Translations under genes and position numbers: made by a program
The notes under the pieces: generated by a model
The model's input: only the letters and a program-made list of their open reading frames with translations
Told to the model about the DNA's origin: nothing
Database searches by the model: none
Virus record (IMG/VR): IMGVR_UViG_3300020465_000070
Span: 1 to 28,372 of that record
Strand: one strand, 5' to 3'
Length of the DNA stretch: 28,372 bases
Source: a virus
In this document: positions 22,031 to 28,372 of the stretch, one piece after another
Layout: each line of letters opens with the position of its first letter
How positions within the stretch are numbered: position 1 is the stretch's first letter

Positions 22031-22954
22031 ATGTCTTTTGCTGATCTTAAAAAGCAATCTAAACTTGGCTCCCTGACTGCCAAACTGGTCAAGGAAGTCG
22101 AAAAGATGAACACCACCAACTCAGGTGATGATCGTCTCTGGAAACTGGACGTTGACAAAAGCGGCAATGGTTATGCCGTAATCCGTTTCCTCCCTGCTCC
22201 TAACGGTGAAGATCTGCCGTTTGTGAAGCTTTACTCCCATGCCTTCCAAGGTCCTGGTGGTTGGTATATCGAGAACTCTTTGACCACTCTGGGTCAGAAA
22301 GATCCCGTGTCCGAATATAACACCATGTTGTGGAACAATGGTACAGATCTTGGTAAGGAGACTGCACGTAAGCAGAAACGTAAACTGACTTATATTAGTA
22401 ACATCTATGTGGTCAAGGATCCTGCCAATCCTGAGAATGAAGGCAAAGTGTTCCTGTATAAGTATGGTAAGAAAATCTTTGACAAACTGACTGCAGCAAT
22501 GCAACCTGAGTTTGAAGATGAAGAGGCAATTGATCCATTTGATTTCTGGCAAGGTGCCAACTTCAAACTGAAGGCAAAAAATGTTGCCGGTTATCGTAAC
22601 TATGACTCTTCTGAGTTTGCACGTCAAGAACCACTTCTTGATGATGATGATGCCATGGAAGCAATCTGGAAAGGTCAGTATTCTCTACAAGAGTTTGTTG
22701 CCGCAGACCAGTTCAAAGACTATGATGCTCTGAAGAAACGTATGGACTATGTTCTTGGTAACAAGGGCACTTCTAGTTTCCAAGATCGAGAAACTGTCGA
22801 AGAAGAAGAAAACTTCCGTCGTGAGAGTCGTGGTGAAGATTTAAATGATCTGAGTGAAGGTCGTGGTAATTCATTCAACTCTCCGGACATCACACCTTCA
22901 AATACTGAAGACGATGACGATGCACTGAGTTACTTTGCCAAACTTGCCGAGTAA
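22031..22954 (+). CDS. 32: gp32 single-stranded DNA-binding protein, 307 aa
   Basis: In T4, gp32 coats ssDNA in replication and recombination and recruits gp59, gp43 and UvsY. The match is clear: N-terminal LKKQSKLGSLTAKL (the Lys/Ser/Thr 'LAST'-like cooperativity region), YAVIRFLPAPNGEDLPFV, GGWYIENSLTTLG, NIYVVKDPANPENEGKVFLY, KYGKKIFDKL, FWQGANFKLK, and an acidic C-terminal tail (NTEDDDDALSYFAKLAE). The T4 zinc site (His64, Cys77, Cys87, Cys90) is not conserved: His70 remains but the whole protein has no cysteine. Codon use is richer in CTG/GTC/CGT than in neighbours, as expected for a highly expressed gene. A promoter precedes it and a terminator follows. Confidence 0.97.
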   Translation: MSFADLKKQSKLGSLTAKLVKEVEKMNTTNSGDDRLWKLDVDKSGNGYAVIRFLPAPNGEDLPFVKLYSHAFQGPGGWYIENSLTTLGQKDPVSEYNTMLWNNGTDLGKETARKQKRKLTYISNIYVVKDPANPENEGKVFLYKYGKKIFDKLTAAMQPEFEDEEAIDPFDFWQGANFKLKAKNVAGYRNYDSSEFARQEPLLDDDDAMEAIWKGQYSLQEFVAADQFKDYDALKKRMDYVLGNKGTSSFQDRETVEEEENFRRESRGEDLNDLSEGRGNSFNSPDITPSNTEDDDDALSYFAKLAE

Positions 22955-22959
22955 TAGAG

Positions 22960-22985
22960 AAGGAGGGTTAATACCCTCCTTTTTT
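22960..22985 (+). terminator. Intrinsic terminator of gp32
   Basis: AAGGAGGG (22960-22967), loop TTAATA, CCCTCCTT (22974-22981) and further T. Lies between the convergent gp32 (+) and gp53 (-) and overlaps the gp53 stop region. Confidence 0.92.
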
Positions 22986-23640
22986 ATGTGACTCTAGTAT
23001 TTTCTGTTTTAATTAAAGATTTATTAATAAACTGAGAAGACTCAGTATAAACCATTTCGTTTCTCATATCATTCAAGAATTGTTGTAGATATGATGGTTT
23101 CAAAAGATAAATGGTTTCTTTCTTTTGATTTTCTCTTGTTTCATAGACATAATTAGAAATTGTAGATATAATATCTGGTCCTGACCTTTCAATATATGTT
23201 TCTCCAGTTCTAAATCTAATAGAATAATCTTCATCAACAACTAAACCTTTTGGCAATACTATATTGCCATCAGAATTTTTAATTTCTTTAGTTTCATAAT
23301 GATGAACTCTATTAATATTTTCTAGACCATATTTACTTACGGTGTATTCATATAAGTCTCTACTTGATAATGGCCACTGGTCTCTAACATTAATAATATT
23401 TGCAGAAAGTAAGACAACCCAATCTAAATTTGATTTTCCATAGATTTCTTCTGCTATTGTATCAGGTCTTGCACCCTCTCTAATTTCGTATTTGTTGAAA
23501 AGAGTGAAGATGTTTTGAAGATCATCTCGAATCTTCATTCTACGAAAAATATTTTTTGCCTTGACATAACTAGAACTTGATATCCTAGTGGCAAATGGTG
23601 ACTGATATTCTACGTCTGGAAGTTCTCTAAAATAACCCAT
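22984..23640 (-). CDS. 53: gp53 baseplate wedge protein, 218 aa
   Basis: Baseplate wedge component that, in T4, joins wedges to each other and to the hub and carries a LysM-like fold. Diagnostic segments are YEIREGARPDTIAEEIYGKSN (about 51-71), DWVVLLSANIINVRDQWPLS (about 73-92) and a 'YL..FlndMr.EM' C-terminal segment (PSYLQQFLNDMRNEMVYT). Size is close to T4 gp53 (196 aa). It is the last gene of the minus-strand group and starts by a TAATG overlap with the gp48 stop. Confidence 0.9.
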   Translation of the reverse strand: MGYFRELPDVEYQSPFATRISSSSYVKAKNIFRRMKIRDDLQNIFTLFNKYEIREGARPDTIAEEIYGKSNLDWVVLLSANIINVRDQWPLSSRDLYEYTVSKYGLENINRVHHYETKEIKNSDGNIVLPKGLVVDEDYSIRFRTGETYIERSGPDIISTISNYVYETRENQKKETIYLLKPSYLQQFLNDMRNEMVYTESSQFINKSLIKTENTRVT

Positions 23641-24575
23641 TAGAATCCTACTCCGTCTTCTTCTGTTAATGTATTATAATCTTCGGCATATATAGGGTTC
23701 AGTTCTTGGAACTGAAGTGAAAGTTGCATATGAACTGGTGTTGTATCATCATATGTTGCATAAGTTCCGGAACCTGTATAATTCACTGCCATATTCAGTA
23801 ATGCCATAGGTTTAAATTTATTCAAAAACTTATGATCATTACCTCCTGTCTTATATGAAAGTTGGAATACATCTGGAGATGATATGAATAATCCTCTAGA
23901 TTCATCTTCGATATTGGAACTGCCAGTTCCGTTCTTTTTAGCATTCATACTTCTCTTAAAAATTCGTATAATATTTTTAATCACTATACTTTCAGTTTTA
24001 TCTCTCGGTGCCAAATCAAATTGAAAGTTAAAAGATCTTAAAGTCACATTATTGAATAATAATTCCATATTTGGGTTCACTATTTGTCCGGTTTGTCTTG
24101 TGACAACTCCCTGTGCATTGACATTGGTAAATTGACCAACTGCCTTTGCCGCAATAAATGAATTTCTTATTCCTGCACTTATTCCTGTCAAATCTTCAGC
24201 GAAAGCTCCTGCCCCAGTCAAAAAACCTGCGGCAGTTTCTACAAAACCCTCGTTACTACCAATAGCTGCAGCTGAAAGACCAATACCTCTGGCGGCAAGT
24301 CCATTCAGACTATCTTCACCCCAATTAACTGCATTGCTATCCTGAATATTTTCAGGAATTGGAAGAAAAATAGTTGCTATTGGTGTCTCTATGTTTTCTG
24401 CTACAGTATTTGAAGATGTTGGTTGCTCAAATTGACTTCCCTCAAATCCAGGCGCCTGATACTTTACAACTTTTATTTGCAAAAAATCGGTATCCTCTTC
24501 TATTTGAGAAACTGGATATCTGAGTGGATCAACTTTTTTTTCCTGAAAGTAAGAGGTGATGGTGAGATCTGGCAT
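23640..24575 (-). CDS. 48: gp48-like baseplate tail-tube cap protein, 311 aa
   Basis: In T4, gp48 sits on the baseplate hub and, with gp54, starts tail-tube polymerisation. This protein has a 'Ri..P..'-type N-terminus (YFQEKKVDPLRYPVSQ), a Gly/Ala-rich middle (GLAARGIGLSAAAIGSNEG, AAGFLTGAGAFAEDLTG) and a well-preserved C-terminal half: NPNMELLFNNVTLRSFNFQF, SIVIKNIIRIFKRSMNAK, LNKFKPMALLNMAVNYTG. The latter segments match the gp48/tube-like fold. Size is near T4's 364. An AATAAATA late-type box lies 14 nt upstream on the minus strand. Confidence 0.85.
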   Translation of the reverse strand: MPDLTITSYFQEKKVDPLRYPVSQIEEDTDFLQIKVVKYQAPGFEGSQFEQPTSSNTVAENIETPIATIFLPIPENIQDSNAVNWGEDSLNGLAARGIGLSAAAIGSNEGFVETAAGFLTGAGAFAEDLTGISAGIRNSFIAAKAVGQFTNVNAQGVVTRQTGQIVNPNMELLFNNVTLRSFNFQFDLAPRDKTESIVIKNIIRIFKRSMNAKKNGTGSSNIEDESRGLFISSPDVFQLSYKTGGNDHKFLNKFKPMALLNMAVNYTGSGTYATYDDTTPVHMQLSLQFQELNPIYAEDYNTLTEEDGVGF

Positions 24576-24588
24576 TATTGTTTTTAGT

Positions 24589-24595
24589 TATTTAT
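24589..24595 (-). promoter_or_regulatory. T4-type late promoter candidate for gp48
   Basis: On the minus strand ATAAATA, preceded by CA (CAATAAATA), lies 14 nt before the gp48 ATG and overlaps the stop of the upstream gene. It matches the T4 late core box except at position 1. Confidence 0.5.
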
Positions 24596-24969
24596 TGGAA
24601 ATTGTTGGTTTTTTTACCAAAAGGTATTTCACGAACATCTGCAAGTTCATCTGGATAGATTTCATACAAGTTTCCTTGAAGTTCTTCCCATGTATATTGA
24701 CGAACTTGTCCCCAGTGATAATTAAACCCACGAAATCCCCAACGAAAAATATCTGTCACCGCGACAAGAGGATTCTGATCATATTGTATGTTTGGTGTTT
24801 TAGGTATGTATATAAAAATATAATATTTTCCGACCTCAGGAATAGTTTCGTAAGAATCACTTACGGCATTCATTAATTCAATCATTAAATCATCAGGATC
24901 TTCACCACCTATTAGACCATTTATGACACCTCTAACACGATTACTATTATCATCGGTTGGATAAATCAT
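24592..24969 (-). CDS. Conserved T4-like phage protein of unknown function, 125 aa
   Basis: Contains GKYYIFIYIPKTPNIQYDQNP, VAVTDIFRWGFRGFNYHWGQ and RQYTWEELQGNLYEIYPDEL, a strongly aromatic pattern that I recall in a family shared by marine T4-like phages, usually beside gp4 and gp48. No function known to me. It starts by ATGA overlap with the gp4 stop and is followed after 16 nt by gp48, so it is likely a late structural or assembly protein by position. Confidence 0.7.
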   Translation of the reverse strand: MIYPTDDNSNRVRGVINGLIGGEDPDDLMIELMNAVSDSYETIPEVGKYYIFIYIPKTPNIQYDQNPLVAVTDIFRWGFRGFNYHWGQVRQYTWEELQGNLYEIYPDELADVREIPFGKKTNNFQ

Positions 24970-25403
24970 TGACGAATACCCAAATCATCCTCTGTCATAA
25001 TTTTAAATTTCCACTGACGATCTTCACAAAACTCTTGTGCAGATTTCCACTTTGCTTGATTCTTTACATACTCTTTCACTTCATAGATATAACCTTTAGT
25101 TTTTCGTTTCGGAACTTTTGGTTCTGAAACTTGTCTTTTGGGTTTAATCTCGACCAAATACTTTTGTATTTTGTTTCCTTCTTTGACCTTTATATAAAAG
25201 TCTGGGAAGTAACGATGTATTCTATTATCAAGAGGTGATTTATATGGAAGAGCAATTTCTTCACTACTCCATTCCAGGATATTTTCATTTTTATCACAGT
25301 AAACCATAAACTTTCTTTCCCATAAAGAACGATAAATTACGTTCGTTGGGTCACCTTTATATTTCTGAGGATAAGAAGGTTTATATTTTCCTTTATATGA
25401 CAT
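24966..25403 (-). CDS. 4: gp4 head completion protein, 145 aa
   Basis: In T4, gp4 (also called gp50/65) is needed to complete the head before tail joining. The family has a nuclease-like TnsA/PD-(D/E)XK pattern visible here: Glu29 in SLWERKF, Asp68 in RYFPDFYIK, and Glu85-x-Lys87 in YLVEIKPK. Length fits T4 gp4 (150 aa). The N-terminal 'YKGKYKP..P.KYkGDPTNV.YRSlWE' is characteristic. The gene is divergent from gp54 and leads the minus-strand operon. A CTAAATA box on the minus strand precedes it. Confidence 0.92.
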   Translation of the reverse strand: MSYKGKYKPSYPQKYKGDPTNVIYRSLWERKFMVYCDKNENILEWSSEEIALPYKSPLDNRIHRYFPDFYIKVKEGNKIQKYLVEIKPKRQVSEPKVPKRKTKGYIYEVKEYVKNQAKWKSAQEFCEDRQWKFKIMTEDDLGIRQ

Positions 25404-25410
25404 CTAAATA
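25404..25410 (+). promoter_or_regulatory. Late promoter candidate for gp54 (plus strand)
   Basis: CTAAATA directly adjoins the gp4 start codon (CAT at 25401-25403 on the plus strand). It lies 32 nt before the gp54 ATG and is mirrored at 25436-25442. Confidence 0.6.
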
Positions 25411-25435
25411 CTTAATAATCTAAGTCAGCATAATT

Positions 25436-25442
25436 TATTTAG
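25436..25442 (-). promoter_or_regulatory. Late promoter candidate for gp4 (minus strand)
   Basis: Minus-strand CTAAATA directly adjoins the gp54 ATG. With 25401-25410 it forms a perfect 10-bp inverted repeat (CATCTAAATA / TATTTAGATG, the latter at 25436-25445) separated by 25 nt. Confidence 0.6.
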
Positions 25443-26174
25443 ATGACGGTATCAAAGAAGAGAATAACTGATTATGTTTCAACGATTGCACATGTTGCTC
25501 AGACATCTCACTATCAAGTATTTTTTAGTGGATTAACTGGTGGACTGACAAATTTTTTGGAAACTAAAGAAGTAAATAATAGATTTATTCTTGAAGAATC
25601 TGGTCTTCGTTGTAGTAGTGCCTCTATTCCTGGTAGTTCTCTTGCCACTGCAAGTATTAATGGTAATTATATGGGTGTCCAGGAAAAAATGGTACATTCT
25701 AGAATTTTTACAGAAATGAATCTAGAATTCTTTGTTGATCGAGACTATAAAATAATTAAATTTTTTGAATTTTGGATGGATTATATTACTAATGGATCAG
25801 AAATTGGAAACGTAAGAAAATCTGATGCCGGATATTTTTATAGAATGAGATATCCTAGAGATCGTGATAATGGATATAAGTGTGATAAAATTAAAATTAT
25901 AAAATTTGAACCAAGTCATGGAAAAGAATTAGAATATACATTTTATGGTGCATTTCCTATAAATTTTTCATCCACACCTGTTCAGTATGGTAGTTCTGAT
26001 GTTTTGAGAGCAAATGTGACTTTTAATTATGAAAGATATATTGCCGGGAAAGAAAAAAGTATTGATGTTGCCAAACAAGAACAAATTGAATCAGTAGTTG
26101 ATGATTATGGAAGAACTCTGGAAGAAGCTAGAAGAATCGTTGATGGTGGTAATGAAGTTTTAATTGGATTTTAA
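25443..26174 (+). CDS. 54: gp54-like baseplate tail-tube initiator, 243 aa
   Basis: In T4, gp54 caps the baseplate hub and primes tail-tube (gp19) assembly. This protein shows a tube-protein-like beta fold by pattern: SHYQVFFSGL, EESGLRCSSASIPGSSLA, GVQEKMVHSRIFTEMNLEFFVDRDYKIIKFFEFWMDYI, and YTFYGAFPINFSSTPVQYGSSDVLRANVTFNYERYI near the C-terminus. It is shorter than T4 gp54 (320 aa). Other tube-fold proteins (gp19, gp48) look similar, but gp48 is already assigned nearby and position beside gp4 and gp26 fits. Driven by the divergent late box at 25404-25410. Confidence 0.72.
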   Translation: MTVSKKRITDYVSTIAHVAQTSHYQVFFSGLTGGLTNFLETKEVNNRFILEESGLRCSSASIPGSSLATASINGNYMGVQEKMVHSRIFTEMNLEFFVDRDYKIIKFFEFWMDYITNGSEIGNVRKSDAGYFYRMRYPRDRDNGYKCDKIKIIKFEPSHGKELEYTFYGAFPINFSSTPVQYGSSDVLRANVTFNYERYIAGKEKSIDVAKQEQIESVVDDYGRTLEEARRIVDGGNEVLIGF

Positions 26175-26191
26175 TAATCTTGTTTATCAAA

Positions 26192-26198
26192 CTAAATA
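26192..26198 (+). promoter_or_regulatory. T4-type late promoter candidate for gp26
   Basis: CTAAATA in the 51-nt gap between gp54 and gp26, 27 nt before the gp26 ATG. TAGGAT (26217-26222) serves as a weak ribosome-binding site. Confidence 0.55.
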
Positions 26199-26225
26199 AA
26201 AATACTGAACTTGTCATAGGATATT

Positions 26226-26948
26226 ATGCCTTTACCAAAGATTGCGACACCGACATATGAGTTGGAATTACCATCAACCGGAAAGAAAATTAGATATAGA
26301 CCTTTTCTAGTTAAAGAAGAAAAGGTTCTTATTATTGCAATGGAATCTGAAGATCAAAAACAAATTACAAATGCAATTAAAACAGTAATTTCTAATTGTA
26401 TTTCATCCCGTGGTGTAAAGGTAGATCAGTTATCTACTTTTGATATTGAATATCTTTTCTTAAACATCAGAGGTAAATCTGTAGGTGAACAAGTCGATGT
26501 TCTTATTACATGTCCTGATGATGAAGAAACACAAGTTCCGGTGACAATCCCTCTTGATGATATCAAAGTTCAGAAAGATCCCGAGCATAATAAAGATATT
26601 AAACTTGATGATAAATTAATCATGAGGATGAGATATCCTTCTATGGCAGAATTTATTAAATCTAATTTTAGTATTTCTGATGGATCTCTTGGTGTATCCG
26701 AATCATTTGATTTGATAGCATCTTGTATTGAACAAGTTTATAGTGAAGAGGAGTCATGGAGTGCTTCTGATTGTACCAAAAAAGAACTTGTGGACTTTAT
26801 TGAGCAATTAAGTTCTAAACAATTTAAAGAAATTGAAAAATTTTTTGAAACAATGCCGAAGTTGTCTCATACAATTATTGTTATGAATCCTAAGACAAAA
26901 GTCGAAAATGAAATTGTTCTGGAAGGGTTATCATCTTTTTTCGCGTGA
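26226..26948 (+). CDS. 26: gp26 baseplate hub assembly protein, 240 aa
   Basis: Matches the T4-like baseplate hub gp26 family: ELPSTGKKIRYRPFLVKEEK, IKTVISNCI, FDIEYLFLNIRGKSVGE, RMRYPSMAEFI and a C-terminal KKELVDFIEQLSSKQFKEIEKFFETMP. T4 gp26 (208 aa) is required for hub assembly. The last codons TCT TTT TTC GCG TGA include a slippery heptamer followed by a hairpin, so a fraction of ribosomes may shift to -1 and read on into gp51, giving a 301-residue fusion. A late-type promoter precedes it. Confidence 0.9.
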   Translation: MPLPKIATPTYELELPSTGKKIRYRPFLVKEEKVLIIAMESEDQKQITNAIKTVISNCISSRGVKVDQLSTFDIEYLFLNIRGKSVGEQVDVLITCPDDEETQVPVTIPLDDIKVQKDPEHNKDIKLDDKLIMRMRYPSMAEFIKSNFSISDGSLGVSESFDLIASCIEQVYSEEESWSASDCTKKELVDFIEQLSSKQFKEIEKFFETMPKLSHTIIVMNPKTKVENEIVLEGLSSFFA

Positions 26949-26978
26949 GTATGGCACATATTGATCTTGTGTCATACT
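26936..26978 (+). promoter_or_regulatory. Predicted -1 programmed ribosomal frameshift signal (gp26/gp51)
   Basis: Slippery heptamer T TTT TTC at 26936-26942, with TTT and TTC as zero-frame gp26 codons. A 5-nt spacer (26943-26947) is followed by an 11-bp hairpin, 26948-26958 pairing with 26968-26978 (one G-U pair, 9-nt loop). A -1 shift continues CGC GTG AGT ATG into the gp51 frame with no stop. The gp26 stop TGA is 26946-26948 and the gp51 ATG (26951) lies in the stem. Elements and spacing are those of known -1 frameshift sites; usage is unproven. Confidence 0.7.
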
Positions 26979-27130
26979 ATAAAATTAATTTTTCCTTGAT
27001 GCAGCACCATAAATACTCATTAACGGAAATAGAAAATATGATTCCGTGGGAAAAAGATGTGTATGTGGCACTTCTTCAACAATATATTGAAGAAGAAAAT
27101 CTAAAACATCAGCAGCAGAATGGTATTTAA
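26951..27130 (+). CDS. 51: gp51-like baseplate hub assembly protein, 59 aa
   Basis: The ATG at 26951 is 2 nt after the gp26 stop; a GTG at 26945 overlapping that stop is an alternative start. The pattern LVSYYKINFSLMQHHKYSLT, EIENMIPWEKDVYVALLQQY, IEEENLKHQ matches the short gp51-like ORF of cyanophages and resembles C-terminal extensions of tail assembly chaperones (hydrophobic-acidic helix followed by 'Y..LL.q.ieee'). Much smaller than T4 gp51 (249 aa). It may be made alone, as a -1 frameshift fusion to gp26, or both. Its stop overlaps the next gene by 11 nt. The ATAAATA at 27009-27015 could be a late promoter for that gene. Confidence 0.75.
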   Translation: MAHIDLVSYYKINFSLMQHHKYSLTEIENMIPWEKDVYVALLQQYIEEENLKHQQQNGI

Positions 27131-28372
27131 TAGTCAGGCATTTAAAGCACCACAATTAGGAAGAAAAAGAGTTTCTATGAAGAAAACTCTGGGTGATGCC
27201 GCTCAGTCTGGAGTAAATCCTGCTACAGGAGAATATCTTAGTTCTGGTGAAAGAAAAGCACTATTTAAAAAAAGAACTGTAAGTGCAGAAAAAGTTTTTG
27301 GAAAACCTGGAGCTCTTGTAAAAATAAACAATCTTGAGTCGATTGTAAAAACAAGTAAAGATGAAGAAAAAAAAGGTGAATCATCAACAGACACAGAATC
27401 ATTAGGAACTAGAGTTTCTTCTCTTGAAAAATCTATTGTTACTATACAAGAATCGATAAAGAAACTATCAGAATTTTTAGTTGATGATGCAAAGAAAGAA
27501 CAGCAGTTATTATTAAAAGGACAGAAGACAGAAGATATTACAAAAGAAAAGGAAAAAAGAAAAAGAAAAGAATTTGGATTAGAATCTGTTGCCAAAGGAA
27601 TTGGTAATACTCTTCTGGCACCAATCAAAGCAATTGGTGGTAAAGTAAAAGGTATTTTGTCTAGAGTATTAGAATTTCTTAAAATTCTTTTTATTGGTTG
27701 GTTGACTGATAAAGGAATAAAAGCTTTTAGATCTTATATGGACGGCAACAAAGAAGAATTTGAAAAAATTAGAAATAATATATTAGGAGCACTTGGTATT
27801 GTTGGGGGCATTATTGCCGGTGTTAGTGGTGGTCTGGCAGTAATTCCGGGATTAGTTTTAGGTATTATTCCTATCATTGCCAAAATTGGTGCGGCAATAG
27901 TAGGATTTTTATTATCTCCAGCCGGATTGATTGCATTGGCAGTCGCAGCAGGTGCTTTTGCAGTTAATAAAATAGATACAATAGTTCGAGGAGGTGCTGC
28001 TGGAGCAGAATATGATGATAAAGCAAAGAAAGAAGCAGCTGAGAGTGGAATAATGATAGGAAGTGGTGGTACTGGTGTATCTCTTTTAAATAAAGATGGC
28101 ACTCTGAGAGAAGTAAATGCATATGATCTTCCGGAAGGTGATCCACAAAAACTTCCAGGTCCAAGTTTAACGGGAAGAAAAGCAATTCCTGGTAAAGAAA
28201 ATAGAAATGCCAGAATTAAGTTAAATTTAAAGAATCCAGCACATAGAGAATATATTAAAAAGGTTGATGGACTAGAGGCTTTTAAACGATATGATGCTGC
28301 CGAAAAATTTTATAGAACACGAATTGCGGAAAAAGATAAAGTAAGAGCAAGCAAAAAAGAAGAGTTAGAAAA
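27120..28372 (+). CDS. Large virion protein, candidate tape measure / baseplate hub protein (3' end outside window)
   Basis: An ATG at 27120 opens a frame that runs to the window end (417 codons, no stop). Residues 1-60 are basic (APQLGRKRVSMKKTLGDA, SGERKALFKKRTVS). About 100-145 is coiled-coil-like (SLEKSIVTIQESIKKLSEFL, KEQQLLLKGQK). A hydrophobic stretch at about 220-285 (LGALGIVGGIIAGVSGGLAV, IPIIAKIGAAIVGFLLS, GLIALAVAAGAFAV) could form two or three membrane helices. The rest is Lys-rich. Basic plus coiled coil plus hydrophobic helices is usual for tape measure proteins, and gp26/gp51-type assembly genes lie directly upstream. Overlaps gp51 by 11 nt. No T4 gp29 motif was recognised for certain, so the identity is inference. 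Confidence 0.65.
   Translation, partial: MVFNSQAFKAPQLGRKRVSMKKTLGDAAQSGVNPATGEYLSSGERKALFKKRTVSAEKVFGKPGALVKINNLESIVKTSKDEEKKGESSTDTESLGTRVSSLEKSIVTIQESIKKLSEFLVDDAKKEQQLLLKGQKTEDITKEKEKRKRKEFGLESVAKGIGNTLLAPIKAIGGKVKGILSRVLEFLKILFIGWLTDKGIKAFRSYMDGNKEEFEKIRNNILGALGIVGGIIAGVSGGLAVIPGLVLGIIPIIAKIGAAIVGFLLSPAGLIALAVAAGAFAVNKIDTIVRGGAAGAEYDDKAKKEAAESGIMIGSGGTGVSLLNKDGTLREVNAYDLPEGDPQKLPGPSLTGRKAIPGKENRNARIKLNLKNPAHREYIKKVDGLEAFKRYDAAEKFYRTRIAEKDKVRASKKEELE

Noticed and set aside
22121-22627. 168-codon minus-strand open frame inside gp32
   Set aside because: Fully antisense to gp32, whose identity is certain; no promoter, no recognisable family.
1-28372. tRNA genes and photosynthesis genes, often present in cyanophages
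   Set aside because: No cloverleaf-like segment with GGTTCGA-type arm or CCA end stood out, and no psbA, hli or similar protein occurs. The tRNA scan was by eye only.

Overview
This window is part of the genome of a T4-like marine cyanophage (a contractile-tailed myovirus of the group infecting Synechococcus and Prochlorococcus). The evidence is the combination of T4 core genes (33, 59, 32, 53, 48, 4, 54, 26 and 51 homologues) with genes typical of cyanophages (phoH, thyX, a small glutaredoxin, DUF4278 and DUF1825 proteins, many fibre proteins with repeated ERLRITSAG / VGIGTTNP modules). The DNA is AT-rich and gene-dense, and most neighbouring genes overlap or nearly touch.

Layout. (1) 1-14187, plus strand: a cluster of large tail-fibre or other adhesion proteins. 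It holds an open-ended fibre with a LamG-like domain, a 379-aa fibre, a 581-aa fibre, a 1432-aa protein with three LamG-like domains and a SPRY-like domain, and an 846-aa fibre. Two small genes resembling tail-fibre assembly chaperones are interspersed. Identical stretches of DNA recur between the fibre genes. (2) 14200-17160: a small-gene accessory region (glutaredoxin, a membrane peptide, conserved cyanophage proteins of unknown function and several ORFs of 54-62 aa). It has its own near-consensus sigma70-type promoters and intrinsic terminators. (3) 17159-22985: thyX, a small conserved gene, phoH, a 2OG-Fe(II) oxygenase and a methyltransferase, followed by the replication / late-transcription block MGME1-like nuclease - gp33 - gp59 - DUF1825 - gp32, closed by a strong terminator. 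(4) 22984-25403, minus strand: gp53, gp48, an unknown gene and gp4 (baseplate and head completion). (5) 25443 to the end, plus strand: gp54, gp26, gp51 and an open-ended large protein with hydrophobic helices that may be the tape measure.

The most interesting signal is at the gp26/gp51 junction. A slippery T TTT TTC heptamer in the gp26 frame is followed after 5 nt by an 11-bp hairpin. A -1 shift there fuses gp26 to gp51, which lies just upstream of a tape-measure-like gene. That is the layout of the G/GT tail-chaperone frameshift of lambda-type phages.

Other points worth attention: a symmetric divergent late-promoter pair built into the start codons of gp4 and gp54; a nested stop codon / terminator / promoter at 16915-16949; a cyanobacterial-type DUF1825 gene inserted into the T4 33-59-32 order; and a gp32 with no cysteines. 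I saw no tRNA, integrase, CRISPR array, reverse transcriptase or photosynthesis gene, although tRNAs cannot be fully excluded by eye. No stretch over 300 bases lacks a gene.
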